A stretch of 64,000 nucleotides of DNA from Planctomycetaceae bacterium (GCA_006969385.1 CP030884.1:3224001-3288000), one strand, 5' to 3'. Positions 46,022 to 54,998 are shown, numbered from the stretch's first letter. Translations and numbers: made by a program. The notes: generated by a model not told the origin, from the letters alone.

Positions 46022-47115
46022 ATGCCCAAACCCATTCGCGTCATGATGCTCATCACCGACTTGCAGCGCGGCGGCACGCCGTTGCGCACGGTCAAGCTGG
46101 CTGCCGCGCTGCGCGATCATGATGTGCTGCCGATTGTCGGCTCGCTCGCGCCACGCGGACCGTTGCATGACGAACTCGACGCCTTGGGTATCTCGTCGTT
46201 TCATTGCGATGCGACCGGGCCGCGTAGCGTGCTCGCGTTTAAACGCCTCGCACGCGTTATCGAGTCGCTCGATCCGACGTTCTGCATGCGAGCTTATTCC
46301 ACGCCAACATCGCCGCGCGCGTGGTCGGTCGCCTCGATCGCGCGCGACCGATCGTCACGAGCAGCGTCACCATCGAGATCGAACGCAAATGGCACAATTG
46401 GGTTGAAGGACTCACGGCGCATCGTTCGGATATGCACGTCGCTAACTCTTCGGCGGTGCGCACGCATTTGTTGAACATCGGATTCGATCCGCAGCGTACG
46501 GTTGTCATTCGCAACGGGTTGGATATCGATCGGATTGGAAACACAGCGCCGATCAATCTCGAAGCGGAAGGCTTGTCCGCGGATCGACCATTGATCGTGT
46601 GGGCCGGCCGCATGGACAAGGTGAAGAACCTTTGCGTCGTTATTCAAACGGCGGTGCAGTTGCGGAAGCTCGGCGCGCAGTTTGTGTTGATCGGCGACGG
46701 CTCCGAGCGGCCGAACGTGGAAGCCTGGATCGCGACGCATAGCCTTCAACACGTCGTGCGATTGGTCGGCTGGCGCGACGACGTGTGGGCATGGTTGCGG
46801 GCGGCGACGTGTTTGCTTTTCCCGTCGCGGACGGAGGGCGCGCCCAATGTGGTGCTGGAAGCAATAGCCGCCGGTTGCCCCGTGGTGGCGAGCCGCATTC
46901 CGGCCCACGAAGCCATTATCGCCGACGGCGCGACGGGCCATTTGGTGGCTCCGAACGATGTCGCCGGATTTGCCTCGCAGGTCGAACGCGTGATTACTGA
47001 CCGAGTGCTATCGCGTCGAATGGCGGCTGTCGCTCGGGAGAACTTGTGTCACGAGCACGATTTGTCGGCGATTTCGGCGCAGTGGGCCGAGCTGTATCGA
47101 TCGCTGGTGGGGTAG
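46022..47115 (+). pseudogene. GT4 glycosyltransferase with a frameshift
   Basis: The first about 87 codons (from MPKPIRVMMLITDLQRGG to ESLDPT) read as the acceptor half of a GT4 enzyme. The continuing family sequence (LHASLFHANIAARVVGRL, then the donor half VIRNGLDIDRIG, IVWAGRMDKVKN, FVLIGDGSERPN, SRTEGAPNVVLEAIAAGCP) is in the next frame (-1). The break lies at about 46275-46285, where one missing base would restore a single protein of about 364 residues. No slippery heptamer is seen, so a true mutation or a sequencing error is more likely than programmed frameshifting. If functional, it would transfer a sugar for a surface polysaccharide; it stands alone after the giant coiled-coil gene. 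Confidence 0.85.
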
Positions 47116-47240
47116 TGCCGAATCGCTTATCGGGCGGCACGATTCGCGTCGGTAATATTTTTCCTGAACGCTAATAAATGCCAGTCAAAAGGTTAGCGCA
47201 CTTTGCCGGCTGCGCGGGCGATTTTTGCGCGCAAAATCGC

Positions 47241-47268
47241 TTGCATTGGGTGGGGGATTGTGTAGTGT
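47241..47268 (+). promoter_or_regulatory. Candidate mraZ promoter
   Basis: TTGCAT (47241-47246), a 16-base spacer and TAGTGT (47263-47268) lie about 50 bases before the mraZ ATG. The spacer is TGGGTGGGGG, which contains TGGG steps like those bound by MraZ; an upstream palindrome (TTTTGCGCGCAAAA, about 47223-47237) could be another operator. Confidence 0.4.
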
Positions 47269-47318
47269 ATTCCCACGAAGTAGGGAGAAATGATCGCCGA
47301 TGTCGTTCGTGACCACAC

Positions 47319-47783
47319 ATGATATTCACAGGCCACTACGAGCACACGATCGACGCCAAAAATCGTTTGGCGATTCCCCGCAAGTACCGCAATCGGCTCG
47401 ATGCCGAGACCGACGGCACGGCGCTGGTGCTCGCACCAGGGCGTCCGATGGATCGGCTCTGGCTCTACACCGAACGCGAGTTCGAGCGGTTGGCCTCCCG
47501 AACAAAATCGACGCTGATCCCCAGCGAGGACCAGTTGTTTTTCGACCAGATATTTTTCCCGCTGGCCGAGTATCTCGATCTGGACAGTCAGGGTCGGGTG
47601 CTCATTCCCGACAAGATGCTCGACATGACCAAGCTGCCGCGCGAGGTCATGGTGTGCGGGGTGCGCGATCACATCGAGGTGCGTTCGCGCGAGGCGTTCA
47701 ATGCCGAGATGCAGTCGGCGATGGACAAGTTCAGTGAGTATCAACTGCGCGCCCAAGCCTCTTACGGCGACGACGCGCGTTGA
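47319..47783 (+). CDS. mraZ: Transcriptional regulator MraZ
   Basis: 154 residues with the two SpoVT-AbrB-like halves: MIFTGHYEHTIDAKNRLAIPRKYR (about 1-50) and FFPLAEYLDLDSQGRVLIPDKML (about 79-122), each with the DxxGR/N-R-L-x-I-P signature. MraZ forms rings that bind repeated TGGG boxes and normally control the dcw cell-division cluster. Here no mraW/rsmH or other division gene follows; the next 560 bases are non-coding. ATG 47319 gives the family start; no Shine-Dalgarno is visible. Isolation of mraZ fits the reduced division machinery of planctomycetes. Confidence 0.93.
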   Translation: MIFTGHYEHTIDAKNRLAIPRKYRNRLDAETDGTALVLAPGRPMDRLWLYTEREFERLASRTKSTLIPSEDQLFFDQIFFPLAEYLDLDSQGRVLIPDKMLDMTKLPREVMVCGVRDHIEVRSREAFNAEMQSAMDKFSEYQLRAQASYGDDAR

Positions 47784-47799
47784 GTTTCTTTTGGCGGCT

Positions 47800-47820
47800 A
47801 ACCGGTCGTGTCGACCGGTT
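47800..47820. other. Perfect hairpin just after mraZ
   Basis: AACCGGTCG and CGACCGGTT form a nine-base stem with a three-base loop, 17 bases after the mraZ stop. No U-tract follows, so it is more likely an RNA structure or DNA palindrome than a terminator. Confidence 0.7.
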
Positions 47821-47877
47821 TAGGTACCTGACCGATGGTCGATGCGTGATCGACCGGCGGGCAGGGAATTCGAGTGT

Positions 47878-47926
47878 GGCGATGGGAGGGAGGACCGGCT
47901 GAGATTCCTTCCCATCCGCCATCTTT
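47878..47926 (+). terminator. Possible mraZ terminator
   Basis: GGCGATGGGAGGGA and TCCTTCCCATCCGCC pair over about 14 bases, followed by ATCTTTTATC. The U-tract is short, so this may be partial read-through into the next RNA. Confidence 0.5.
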
Positions 47927-48204
47927 TATCAACAAGATTCGTTCCCACGGAGGGGAAAGTAACGGCGAGTATCACGCGGGCGCAAGGCACGGATGCCGAT
48001 GCGTGCGCGGGATCGGATTTTCGACCATCTCCTTTTGGTTCGATACCAGGTATCGGATCGGATGAATCGCGACTCGTTTTCGCCGTCGAGTCGTGACGCG
48101 GTGAGAAGGGCCCGAGCCCAGTGCTCGCTCATCTCAGTCAGACACGGATGTCAAAGCGCGAGAACGCCGCCGACCTTCACGGATGAAGGTGGCGGCGTTT
48201 TTTT
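47927..48204 (+). ncRNA. Candidate structured RNA downstream of mraZ
   Basis: About 280 bases without a plausible protein contain a series of hairpins: GCACG...CGTGC near 47985-48004, CGATACC/GGTATCG near 48041-48055 and CGCGACTCG/CGAGTCGTG near 48067-48095. They end in a long perfect terminator (48163-48204). This pattern suggests a small RNA or a structured tail of the mraZ transcript. It does not match RNase P, tmRNA, 6S or SRP RNA to my eye. Confidence 0.4.
48163..48204 (+). terminator. Strong intrinsic terminator
   Basis: AACGCCGCC pairs with GGCGGCGTT over nine bases, extended by ACCTT/AAGGT, followed by seven T. Confidence 0.92.
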
Positions 48205-48343
48205 GCGTGAGCTTGAATTCCCCTCACGATTGATTTCGACCGAGAGGAGCATCGCCGTCCCGGCGGTGCGTCTTTTGTTCCTCCACCGGCGAGATGCAGA
48301 TGCTCCCCCAAAAAGATACCGATCACCAAACCAGGACTATTTG

Positions 48344-48652
48344 TTAGCTTGAGGCATCGTCCGCGTCGAACGTGTTTTTCTTATCCGATTTGATATACGA
48401 CTGGCGCGCGGCGGCGTAGTCGGTCGCGTTTTCTGGGAGGCCTTCCAGCGGTGTGCTGCCATCGAGTTGCCAGCCTTCGGCCACGCGCTGATGCAGCTTG
48501 CACAAGATCGGAATGCACCATCCACAGCCGGTGCCGGCACCGAGGCAGTCGGACATTTGCGAAGGACGCTGCAAGCGTTCGCGCCGGGCAAAGTGATAAA
48601 GCTTGCGCAGCGAGACGTGGTAGCAGTAGCAGATTTTGTCGTCGGGTCCCAT
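48344..48652 (-). CDS. BFD-like [2Fe-2S]-binding protein
   Basis: 102 residues. The BFD-type pattern is clear: C-x-C at 8 and 10 (ICYCYHVS) and C-x-x-C at 43 and 46 (GTGCGWCIP). Such domains bind a [2Fe-2S] cluster; in bacterioferritin-associated ferredoxin they help release stored iron, and elsewhere they serve as electron-transfer modules in larger enzymes. No bacterioferritin is nearby. The C-terminal half (about 55-102) is acidic and probably disordered. The start at 48652 has only a weak ribosome site (ACGAGC). Its position after the terminator on the opposite strand means it is independent of mraZ. Confidence 0.75.
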   Translation of the reverse strand: MGPDDKICYCYHVSLRKLYHFARRERLQRPSQMSDCLGAGTGCGWCIPILCKLHQRVAEGWQLDGSTPLEGLPENATDYAAARQSYIKSDKKNTFDADDASS

Positions 48653-48856
48653 ATTTTGCTCGTTGCCACATCTTATCGCGCGGATCGCGCTTTGGACGGC
48701 ATTACAAGCCCTTTCCGATAACCCATTCTCGCACCATTCGGACCTTTACCCGCAGTTTCGGCAAGTCGATATCGAGCATAGGTATCGATTCGTTCGGACA
48801 ACGGGCCGATGCCGGGAATAACGCCTCGCCAGCGAACCCTTGGAGGTACGGAACCG

Positions 48857-49966
48857 ATGCGAAGCAAGCTTAATTTCATGACCGCCGTCTCGGCCGTCGC
48901 TATTTTCGTTACGACATCAACTGCAACGGCCCAGGATATCGGCGTCGGCAGTTTTTTTCAGGGTTTGTTTCGCGGAGCCGAATTTGCGGGCAATCCGCAA
49001 TTTCTGTCGGCTCCCCAAGGCGGACCGCTCTTTAACTTCAATCAATTCGAACAACGGGTGGAGTTCAACCAGGCAGGCGATGGTTACACTTACGAGTTCT
49101 TCCGATTCTTCGGTCCCGATTCGTTTAACAACGATACGTTTCTCGACCTAGGACCGCTCGATATCTCCCTATTCCCGGATCCGGCATTGGGCCAGGGCCA
49201 GCAAGTTGGTATCCACGGTCGTGTGGGTTACACAACTCGCTTCATCCCCGAAATCTTCATCGAAACTGAGACCGGCCAGCGTGCCTTTACCAACCAGTTT
49301 CAGACCGGTGCGAATATTTTTAACATCGAGCCCATCGGTTACGCCATCGACCTGAGCACCGGTATTCAGGACTTCTCATACACCGGAAATATCCTGATCG
49401 ATCAGTCGACCAAGATCAACATACTCGGTTTCTACGATGCCGAGTTTCGCTTGGTCAATAACGGTGAGATGACCACCGACGGCGTTTTTGTTTCTGACGA
49501 AGTGGTAACCGATTTCGATACCGGCCCGATCAACGTGTCAGGTCATATCGTGCTCGACATCATCGCCGGCATCTTCAGCAACAACGGCAATGCTTCCACG
49601 GCGGCACCCTTTGCCATCGGCAGCGGCGCGGCGCAACGCACGCAAACGCCTGATGAGTTGCTCGCCCGTATGGAAGCCGGCGAAACGCTGACCGACGAAG
49701 AAATCGAAGCGTTGGTGCAAGACATGTTTGTCACGGCCATCGCCTCCGACCCGCTCGGTTTCGTCTTCAATGGTTTGCCCAGCGAGATTCCCGGCTTTGA
49801 AGGCCTCAATCTTCAACTGACCGGCACGCCGACTAGCGACGACATCACGATCGAGACGGACGCGGAAACCGTACCCGAGCCCGGCATGGTGATGATGTTC
49901 GGCATTCTGGGCGTCGTGGGCTGTCTGATGAATCCGCGCATGCGTCGCAAATATCTCGCAGCGTAA
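48857..49966 (+). CDS. PEP-CTERM-anchored exported protein
   Basis: 369 residues, starting at the Met with GGAGG about 10 bases upstream; the open frame before it has no ribosome site. A signal peptide (MRSKLNFMTAVSAVAIFVTTSTATAQD) is followed by a beta-rich domain with no known family and repeated aromatic/acidic strands. The C-terminus VPEPGMVMMFGILGVVGCL then RMRRKY is a PEP-CTERM sorting signal: VPEP, hydrophobic helix, basic tail. Such proteins are cleaved by exosortase and linked to the surface. The central part looks like a lectin or adhesin domain, but this is a guess. No exosortase is in the window. Confidence 0.88.
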   Translation: MRSKLNFMTAVSAVAIFVTTSTATAQDIGVGSFFQGLFRGAEFAGNPQFLSAPQGGPLFNFNQFEQRVEFNQAGDGYTYEFFRFFGPDSFNNDTFLDLGPLDISLFPDPALGQGQQVGIHGRVGYTTRFIPEIFIETETGQRAFTNQFQTGANIFNIEPIGYAIDLSTGIQDFSYTGNILIDQSTKINILGFYDAEFRLVNNGEMTTDGVFVSDEVVTDFDTGPINVSGHIVLDIIAGIFSNNGNASTAAPFAIGSGAAQRTQTPDELLARMEAGETLTDEEIEALVQDMFVTAIASDPLGFVFNGLPSEIPGFEGLNLQLTGTPTSDDITIETDAETVPEPGMVMMFGILGVVGCLMNPRMRRKYLAA

Positions 49967-50117
49967 CGCTTCGTCGTCGCACAGAGCCACCGGTTGGAAA
50001 TCGCGGACGTTGCCGAATAGACTTTAAGAGGCGGCGCAGTAGCGACATGGTTCCCCAGACCATGCGTGCAAACGGCGTGCCGTCGGCGTTGCCGCCCGCG
50101 AAAAGGACCGGACTCGA

Positions 50118-51245
50118 ATGAATATCGATGAGATACGCCGCGCGATGCCCATCACGCGGCATTATAACTTTATGAACCATGCGGCGGTCGCGCCCGTTTG
50201 CGGGCGCGGTGCCGATGCGATGCGACGCTATCTCGATGAAGCGTCGGAACATGCGTACGCGCGCGGCGGGTTGTACCCCGAATCAAAACGCGTGCGACAG
50301 GTTTCCGCCAAGCTGCTGAACTGTCATCCGGAAGAAGTGACGTTCGTTAAGAACACGAGCGAAGGCTTGTCGTACGTTGCCAATGGTTTGCAATGGTCGC
50401 GCGGCGATAACGTGGTGACGGCGGGCGTCGAGTTCCCGGCGAACATTTATCCGTGGATGCACCTCAAACCGCAGGGCGTGCAGCTAAAGATGGTGCCGGA
50501 AGATAACGGCCGCGTTCCAATCGAACGCATCGCCGAGTTGATCGATGACCGAACACGCGTGGTCACGATTTCGGCGGTTCAGTTTGGTAGTGGCTTCCGA
50601 ACGGACTTGGCGGCGCTGGGCACGATCTGTCAGCAGCGCGGCGTGCTATTTTGCGTCGATGGTATTCAAGCAGTGGGGTGCGTGCCGATCGATGTACGCG
50701 CGATGAAAATCGACTTTCTCAGCGCCGACGGTCACAAATGGCTACTGAGCCCCGAAGGCATCGGCCTGTTTTACTGTCGCCACGAATTGCTCGGCCTGCT
50801 GCGACCGTCGAGCGTGGGTTGGTTGGGCGTGAAGAATCCGATGGATTTCGGAACGTACAAGCTCGACTTCCGCGACGATGCACGGCGCTTCGACGGCGGC
50901 AGTTACAACCTCGCGGGGATATGGGCGTTGGGCGCGACGATCGATTGGATGTTGGAGATCGGCGTCGACAAGATTTGGGAACGCATTTCGATGCTGACGG
51001 AGCGCTTGGTTAAGGGCGTGAAGGCGAAAGGCTATCGCATCGTCAGCCCGCGCGAGGCGCATGAAACCAGTGGCATCGTGACCTTCGTGTCATCGCAGCA
51101 CGATCACGAAAAGATCGTCAACCACCTGCTGAAAGAGTACAAGACGGTGATCGCCGCGCGGTTGGGACGCTTGCGCGTGAGCCCGCACTTCTACAATACC
51201 GAAGACGAAGTCGATCAGTTGATCGATCATTTGCCAGCGAATTAG
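50118..51245 (+). CDS. Class V aminotransferase family protein
   Basis: 375 residues, PLP fold type I. The cofactor lysine is in SADGHKWLLSPEGIG (Lys207), with Asp181 (CVDGIQAVG) and the SEGLSYVANG phosphate-binding segment near 81. The family includes cysteine desulfurases, selenocysteine lyase and isopenicillin-N epimerase-like enzymes. A catalytic Cys loop as in NifS/IscS is not evident near residue 320, so a desulfurase is less likely. The start has only a weak upstream GGA. A single gene, so substrate is unknown. Confidence 0.82.
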   Translation: MNIDEIRRAMPITRHYNFMNHAAVAPVCGRGADAMRRYLDEASEHAYARGGLYPESKRVRQVSAKLLNCHPEEVTFVKNTSEGLSYVANGLQWSRGDNVVTAGVEFPANIYPWMHLKPQGVQLKMVPEDNGRVPIERIAELIDDRTRVVTISAVQFGSGFRTDLAALGTICQQRGVLFCVDGIQAVGCVPIDVRAMKIDFLSADGHKWLLSPEGIGLFYCRHELLGLLRPSSVGWLGVKNPMDFGTYKLDFRDDARRFDGGSYNLAGIWALGATIDWMLEIGVDKIWERISMLTERLVKGVKAKGYRIVSPREAHETSGIVTFVSSQHDHEKIVNHLLKEYKTVIAARLGRLRVSPHFYNTEDEVDQLIDHLPAN

Positions 51246-51369
51246 AACCGGCAGAATGAAATCGTGTGGCGACCTTAACTTATTACGTCGTCGACCTCGC
51301 GATTGCGCAATGTGTGCCATCGATTTAGATGATGGGTGGCGACAGTATGTCATGAATATCCCGTCAGGG

Positions 51370-51560
51370 ATCAACCGACAGTAGCCCAGCGTTTCAACGC
51401 TGGGATTGTTGAGTTGGTATCCGCATTCATCCCGGAGGGATAGAAGGATTCACGCGTGTGGTTCCCATCGTCCTTAACAGGACGAGACATTTGTCAAATC
51501 ATTATTCAACCACCCTTGAAAGGGTGGGCTATTGTCCATCGATCCCTACCGGGATGCGAA
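51370..51560. repeat. Second mosaic of short hairpins
   Basis: CCCAGCGTT/AACGCTGGG near 51386-51405, ATCCC/GGGAT near 51429-51441, CGTCC/GGACG near 51470-51485, CCACCCTT/AAGGGTGG near 51511-51528 and ATCCC/GGGAT near 51542-51555. Similar in design to 31310-31570. No gene is seen in 51246-51773. Confidence 0.65.
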
Positions 51561-51773
51561 CGCCGCAACTGCGACGCGTAGTCTAACCACCAGTTCGATG
51601 GGAGTTGGCCAACCGGCGAAAGGGGCGTCGAACAAGAATCAATCGCGTATCATTAATCGCGCGACTGACTCCCGTGTTATCTATCCTAAATCGGGCGATT
51701 GCTAAATCGCTCTCCGATTTTAGCGCAGGGCTGCCCTGCACCTGCAGGCACTCTGCGGGTATCCTTATCAAAC

Positions 51774-53222
51774 ATGATTCCCGCGTGGCTCGTTACAACC
51801 CTTTCCATCATCAACTACATCGCGGTCGCCTTGGCAATCGCGCATGTGCTGCGCTATCGACGCGATCCGCGCGGCATGTTTGCGTGGGTGCTGATTCTCT
51901 TCTTCCTGCCACTGGTGGGGCTTTTTCTTTTTCTCACGGTCGGCAATATGCCGGTGAAGCGGCGCGTGAAGCGCTTCGAAAAGCGCACCGGCAAGATCGC
52001 CTCCGCCCTAGCGCGGCAAACAGCAGTGGTGCGCGAGCAATTCGACGAACGTCAGAGCGATGAACTCGACGAGGACATGCAACGGTTGATCGAGTTCGCC
52101 TACACGGTAACCGGCAGCGTCGTGTCGAGTGGAAATCAGGTGATTCTGAGCCACGATGCCGAAAAGACGTTCCTGGAAAAGCAACTGATTATCAATTCGG
52201 CCAAGTCGAGCGTGCATTTGCAGTATTACATTTACGCCGATGACGAAACGGGCCGCGCGCTGAGCCAACTATTGATCGACCGCGCTAAGGCGGGGGTGGA
52301 GGTGCGCCTGCTCCTCGATGCGGTGGGCTGCTGGCGCTTGCCGCGCCGTCATGTGAATTGGCTCAAGGACAACGGCGTGCAGATTGCGTTCTTTATGCCG
52401 TGGAGGCCCACGCGGCGGCGCCTTCAGCTGAACTGTCGCAACCATCGCAAGCTCGTGGTCGCCGACGGAAAGCGCGCCATCACCGGTAGCAGCAACATCG
52501 CCAACGAATACCTCGGTTCGCACCCGCAACTGGGGCCGTGGGAAGATACCAATCTCTTCATCAAGGGGCCGGCGGTTACGAAGCTGCAAGAAGTCTTTGC
52601 CGAAGACTGGGTGGCTTCCACCAAGGAAGAGTTGACGACCGATCGATACTTTCCCGATCCCGAGGCCGTGGGCAACCAAGCCGTGCAGATTGTGGCGAGC
52701 GGTCCGACGGATGTGGTGCCGGTGATGCATCAGTTGTTATATGCGGCGTTATCCAATGCGCGGCATGCGGTCTCGTTTATCACGCCATACTTCGTGCCCG
52801 ATCAGGCGATGATGCTAGCGCTGACGTCGGCGGCGTATCGCGGCGTGCGCGTGCGGATGCTGGTACCGTCGCGCACCGATCATCCGGTGGTGTTGTGGGC
52901 GGGGCGCAGCAACTATCAGGAATTGCTCGATGCCGGTGTGGAGATTTTAGAGTATCCGCATGGAATGTTGCATTCGAAGACGGTGGCAATCGACGGTCGC
53001 TGGGGAATGATTGGCTCGGCCAACATGGATGTGCGCAGCTTCCGCATCAACTTTGAGCTGACGACGCTCTTATACGATGACGTGGCGGCGAATACGTTGA
53101 AGAAAGACTTCCAACGATTGGCGCAGGATTCGATCGCGATCACCAGCGAGTCGGTCGAGAGTTGGTCATTGAAGGAGCAGATTTATGCGGGGCTGGCACG
53201 AATGACGAGCCCGATGATGTGA
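51774..53222 (+). CDS. cls: Cardiolipin synthase (PLD type)
   Basis: Membrane enzyme that joins two phosphatidylglycerols to form cardiolipin. Two N-terminal membrane segments (about 4-24 and 35-58) precede two HKD motifs: HRKLVVADGKRAITGSSN (His224) and HSKTVAIDGRWGMIGSAN (His400). 482 residues is the usual length (E. coli ClsA 486). The ATG at 51774 is followed by MIPAWLV, the normal hydrophobic start; the open frame extends further upstream without family likeness. It is a single gene, ending in a palindromic repeat. Confidence 0.95.
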   Translation: MIPAWLVTTLSIINYIAVALAIAHVLRYRRDPRGMFAWVLILFFLPLVGLFLFLTVGNMPVKRRVKRFEKRTGKIASALARQTAVVREQFDERQSDELDEDMQRLIEFAYTVTGSVVSSGNQVILSHDAEKTFLEKQLIINSAKSSVHLQYYIYADDETGRALSQLLIDRAKAGVEVRLLLDAVGCWRLPRRHVNWLKDNGVQIAFFMPWRPTRRRLQLNCRNHRKLVVADGKRAITGSSNIANEYLGSHPQLGPWEDTNLFIKGPAVTKLQEVFAEDWVASTKEELTTDRYFPDPEAVGNQAVQIVASGPTDVVPVMHQLLYAALSNARHAVSFITPYFVPDQAMMLALTSAAYRGVRVRMLVPSRTDHPVVLWAGRSNYQELLDAGVEILEYPHGMLHSKTVAIDGRWGMIGSANMDVRSFRINFELTTLLYDDVAANTLKKDFQRLAQDSIAITSESVESWSLKEQIYAGLARMTSPMM

Positions 53223-53227
53223 TGGGC

Positions 53228-53265
53228 GGTGGGTCGAGTACGACCCACCCTACGGGTGGCCTAGC
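53228..53265. repeat. Palindromes between convergent genes
   Basis: GGTGGGTCG/CGACCCACC with a 4-base loop, followed by CCACCC/GGGTGG with a 3-base loop. They lie between the ends of cls and the small leftward gene and may terminate both, though no U-tract follows. Confidence 0.65.
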
Positions 53266-53287
53266 GAAAAAGCGCCGCGCTCCAAAC

Positions 53288-53626
53288 TTAAAACGCACCC
53301 CACTGCGTCGGCAGGGGTTTCTTCACGCGAATATTCCAGAGCATGTTGACCTGTTGCCGCCAATTTTTGAATTGGGCGATGGCATCGCAGGCGTCGCACG
53401 CATCGTCGTCGGCCTGGGCGGCCAGTTTCACCAACAGGTCGGTGGTCGACGTGGACATGAAGGTATCCACGGTCGTGATATCGATCTGGTAGAGCGCTCG
53501 CAGCAGGTTCTTATCCACGTTTTTGAGGTCTTGAAATGAGATAAGCTGCCGCGAGGCGGCCTCCAACGGTGCCATTCTGCGCGTGTGCCAGTCGGTACGT
53601 TCGGGGGCGTCGATTTGGGTGCTCAT
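53288..53626 (-). CDS. Small conserved-looking hypothetical protein (112 aa)
   Basis: A helical protein with no signal peptide. The segment DLKNVDKNLLRALYQIDITTVDTFMSTSTTDLLVKLA looks like a helix-hairpin-helix or DUF4332-like module that might bind nucleic acid or another protein; this is weak. Trp/Arg-rich ends frame it. The ribosome site before the ATG is poor. It converges on cls. I cannot name a family with confidence. Confidence 0.55.
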   Translation of the reverse strand: MSTQIDAPERTDWHTRRMAPLEAASRQLISFQDLKNVDKNLLRALYQIDITTVDTFMSTSTTDLLVKLAAQADDDACDACDAIAQFKNWRQQVNMLWNIRVKKPLPTQWGAF

Positions 53627-53766
53627 ATTAACAGTTTAATCGGCATTTTGGATTTGTGCACGAGATAACTGTTTTTTAACCGTCGCCTATAGGGGGCCGT
53701 TTGATGGATTTTTAGGCGAGATGCCGGCTATTTACTACGCAAATTTGCGATGTGCGAGAGTGCATG

Positions 53767-53805
53767 AAAAATCCCACGGCCGTCGAGGCGAGCGACGACC
53801 GTGGG
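53767..53805 (-). terminator. Terminator of the leftward PEP-CTERM gene
   Basis: Minus strand: CCCACGG pairs with CCGTGGG (seven bases) with an inner GTCG/CGAC pairing, followed by ATTTTT. Confidence 0.8.
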
Positions 53806-53893
53806 GGCATTAAAGTAAATATGAGATGTGATCGGGTGGGCGACACCGCTTAGATGGCAGTGCCGAGTTAGCTAAGTTGCACGCCTGCGCCGC

Positions 53894-54640
53894 TTAGGCC
53901 GAGCGGCGTCGTCGTCGCATCAGCAGGCCGAGGCCGCCGAGCAGGCTGAGGGCGGCGGTGGTCGGTTCGGGCACGAACTCGATGGACGTGTCAAACACCA
54001 GCGTCGAGAGCACCTTGCGGCGTTCGGCAAAGAACAGGTCGAAGTCGTAGGTTTGGCCGGGCGTGAGGCCGAGCGTATCGAGATCGAGGCTGGCCGTTTG
54101 CGGCGGATGCACACCGCCGAGGTCGATGACTTTCTGACCGTCGATGAAAATGATCAGGTCGTCGTCGGCTTCGACGTTAAACGTGAGGCCGGGCTGATAG
54201 GTAAACGCGGTGTTGAGTTCGAGCGTGAAGTAATAGTTGTGGGCCGCGTTTTCGTTGCCGAACAATTGCGAATCGATCGGGAAGAAGCTGGGCGCGTTGA
54301 AGGTGTACACACCACCGGGGCCCGCTTGGTTGTTGTCGAGCACGAGATCGATCGTCGTGGTCAGGTTCACGCCGGGCGTGTCGTTGTACCACTGGTTGTA
54401 GTTGGCCGCGCCGCTGGTCGTCGCAGTTCCGGCACCGCCGATGTAAACCGGTTTGCCGTCGGCACCGAGCGTGTCGGCGACGTAGTCGCGATCGTCACCG
54501 AGATCGACCTGGAAGTCGGGATGCGATTCCATAAAGTCGCGCACAGTGGCGCTAAGTTTGATGGTGTCGGCGTTGACCGTGGTTGCGGCACTGGCGGCGG
54601 CAGCGAGGGTCAAGATGCTTAGACAGAGGTAGCGTTTCAT
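53894..54640 (-). CDS. PEP-CTERM exported protein with fibro-slime/PA14-like domain
   Basis: 248 residues. Signal peptide (MKRYLCLSILTLAAAASAA) then a domain with VRDFMESHPDFQVDLGD, followed by DDDLIIFIDGQKVIDLGGVHPP, the usual signature of fibro-slime-type domains (PA14-related), which occur in cell-surface proteins. The C-terminus FVPEPTTAALSLLGGLGLLMRRRRR is a PEP-CTERM tail. ATG 54640 is chosen because AAGGAG lies 7 bases upstream; an open frame extends further without a ribosome site. A terminator follows. It may be a surface adhesin, exported and processed by an exosortase encoded elsewhere. Confidence 0.88.
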   Translation of the reverse strand: MKRYLCLSILTLAAAASAATTVNADTIKLSATVRDFMESHPDFQVDLGDDRDYVADTLGADGKPVYIGGAGTATTSGAANYNQWYNDTPGVNLTTTIDLVLDNNQAGPGGVYTFNAPSFFPIDSQLFGNENAAHNYYFTLELNTAFTYQPGLTFNVEADDDLIIFIDGQKVIDLGGVHPPQTASLDLDTLGLTPGQTYDFDLFFAERRKVLSTLVFDTSIEFVPEPTTAALSLLGGLGLLMRRRRRSA

Positions 54641-54998
54641 CGGAACGAACTCCTTGCGTGTTGGCTTGAGACATACCACAGCAACCGTCGACGGCGATCG
54701 TGTTGACGCGGTGCGACGATGGGTGATTGCTAAACGCGATAATGCAAGTTGCTTGCCAACAGTCATTCGATGCGTTGCGACTGGGCCGGGGGCGAATAAC
54801 AATGTTGTTTGGCGAGGTTGCGTGGCGATGCGGTTCTTGAGTAAGTCCGATTTGGCCGTTCGGAAAGGGCTATGGGATTGTGGCCGATCGGCCACATCTG
54901 TGCTTTTTCGTTGACTTTTTTCAACATCGACGTTGAATGGCAGCCACACGCAGTTGGGTAATGCGGCCTTGCTGCCTAATTAAATTGAAGGAATGCCG
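54641..54998. other. Divergent intergenic region
   Basis: Holds the promoter side of the leftward PEP-CTERM gene and of the rightward ASPIC/UnbV gene. I see no gene, repeat or clear promoter motif beyond the ribosome sites. Confidence 0.4.

Noticed and set aside
46270..46330. Programmed frameshift in the glycosyltransferase gene
   Set aside because: No slippery heptamer or following stem was seen at the frame change, so mutation or read error is simpler.
47842..48096. 84-residue frame in the mraZ downstream region
   Set aside because: Arg/Gly-rich without ribosome site; fits the structured RNA better.
47880..48204. RNase P RNA or TPP riboswitch after mraZ
   Set aside because: The GGGGAAAGT and CTGAGAT words are present singly, but the other conserved parts of either RNA are missing.
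51370..51560. CRISPR array
   Set aside because: The repeats are unlike each other, of different lengths and each a hairpin; there is no constant repeat/spacer period and no cas gene.
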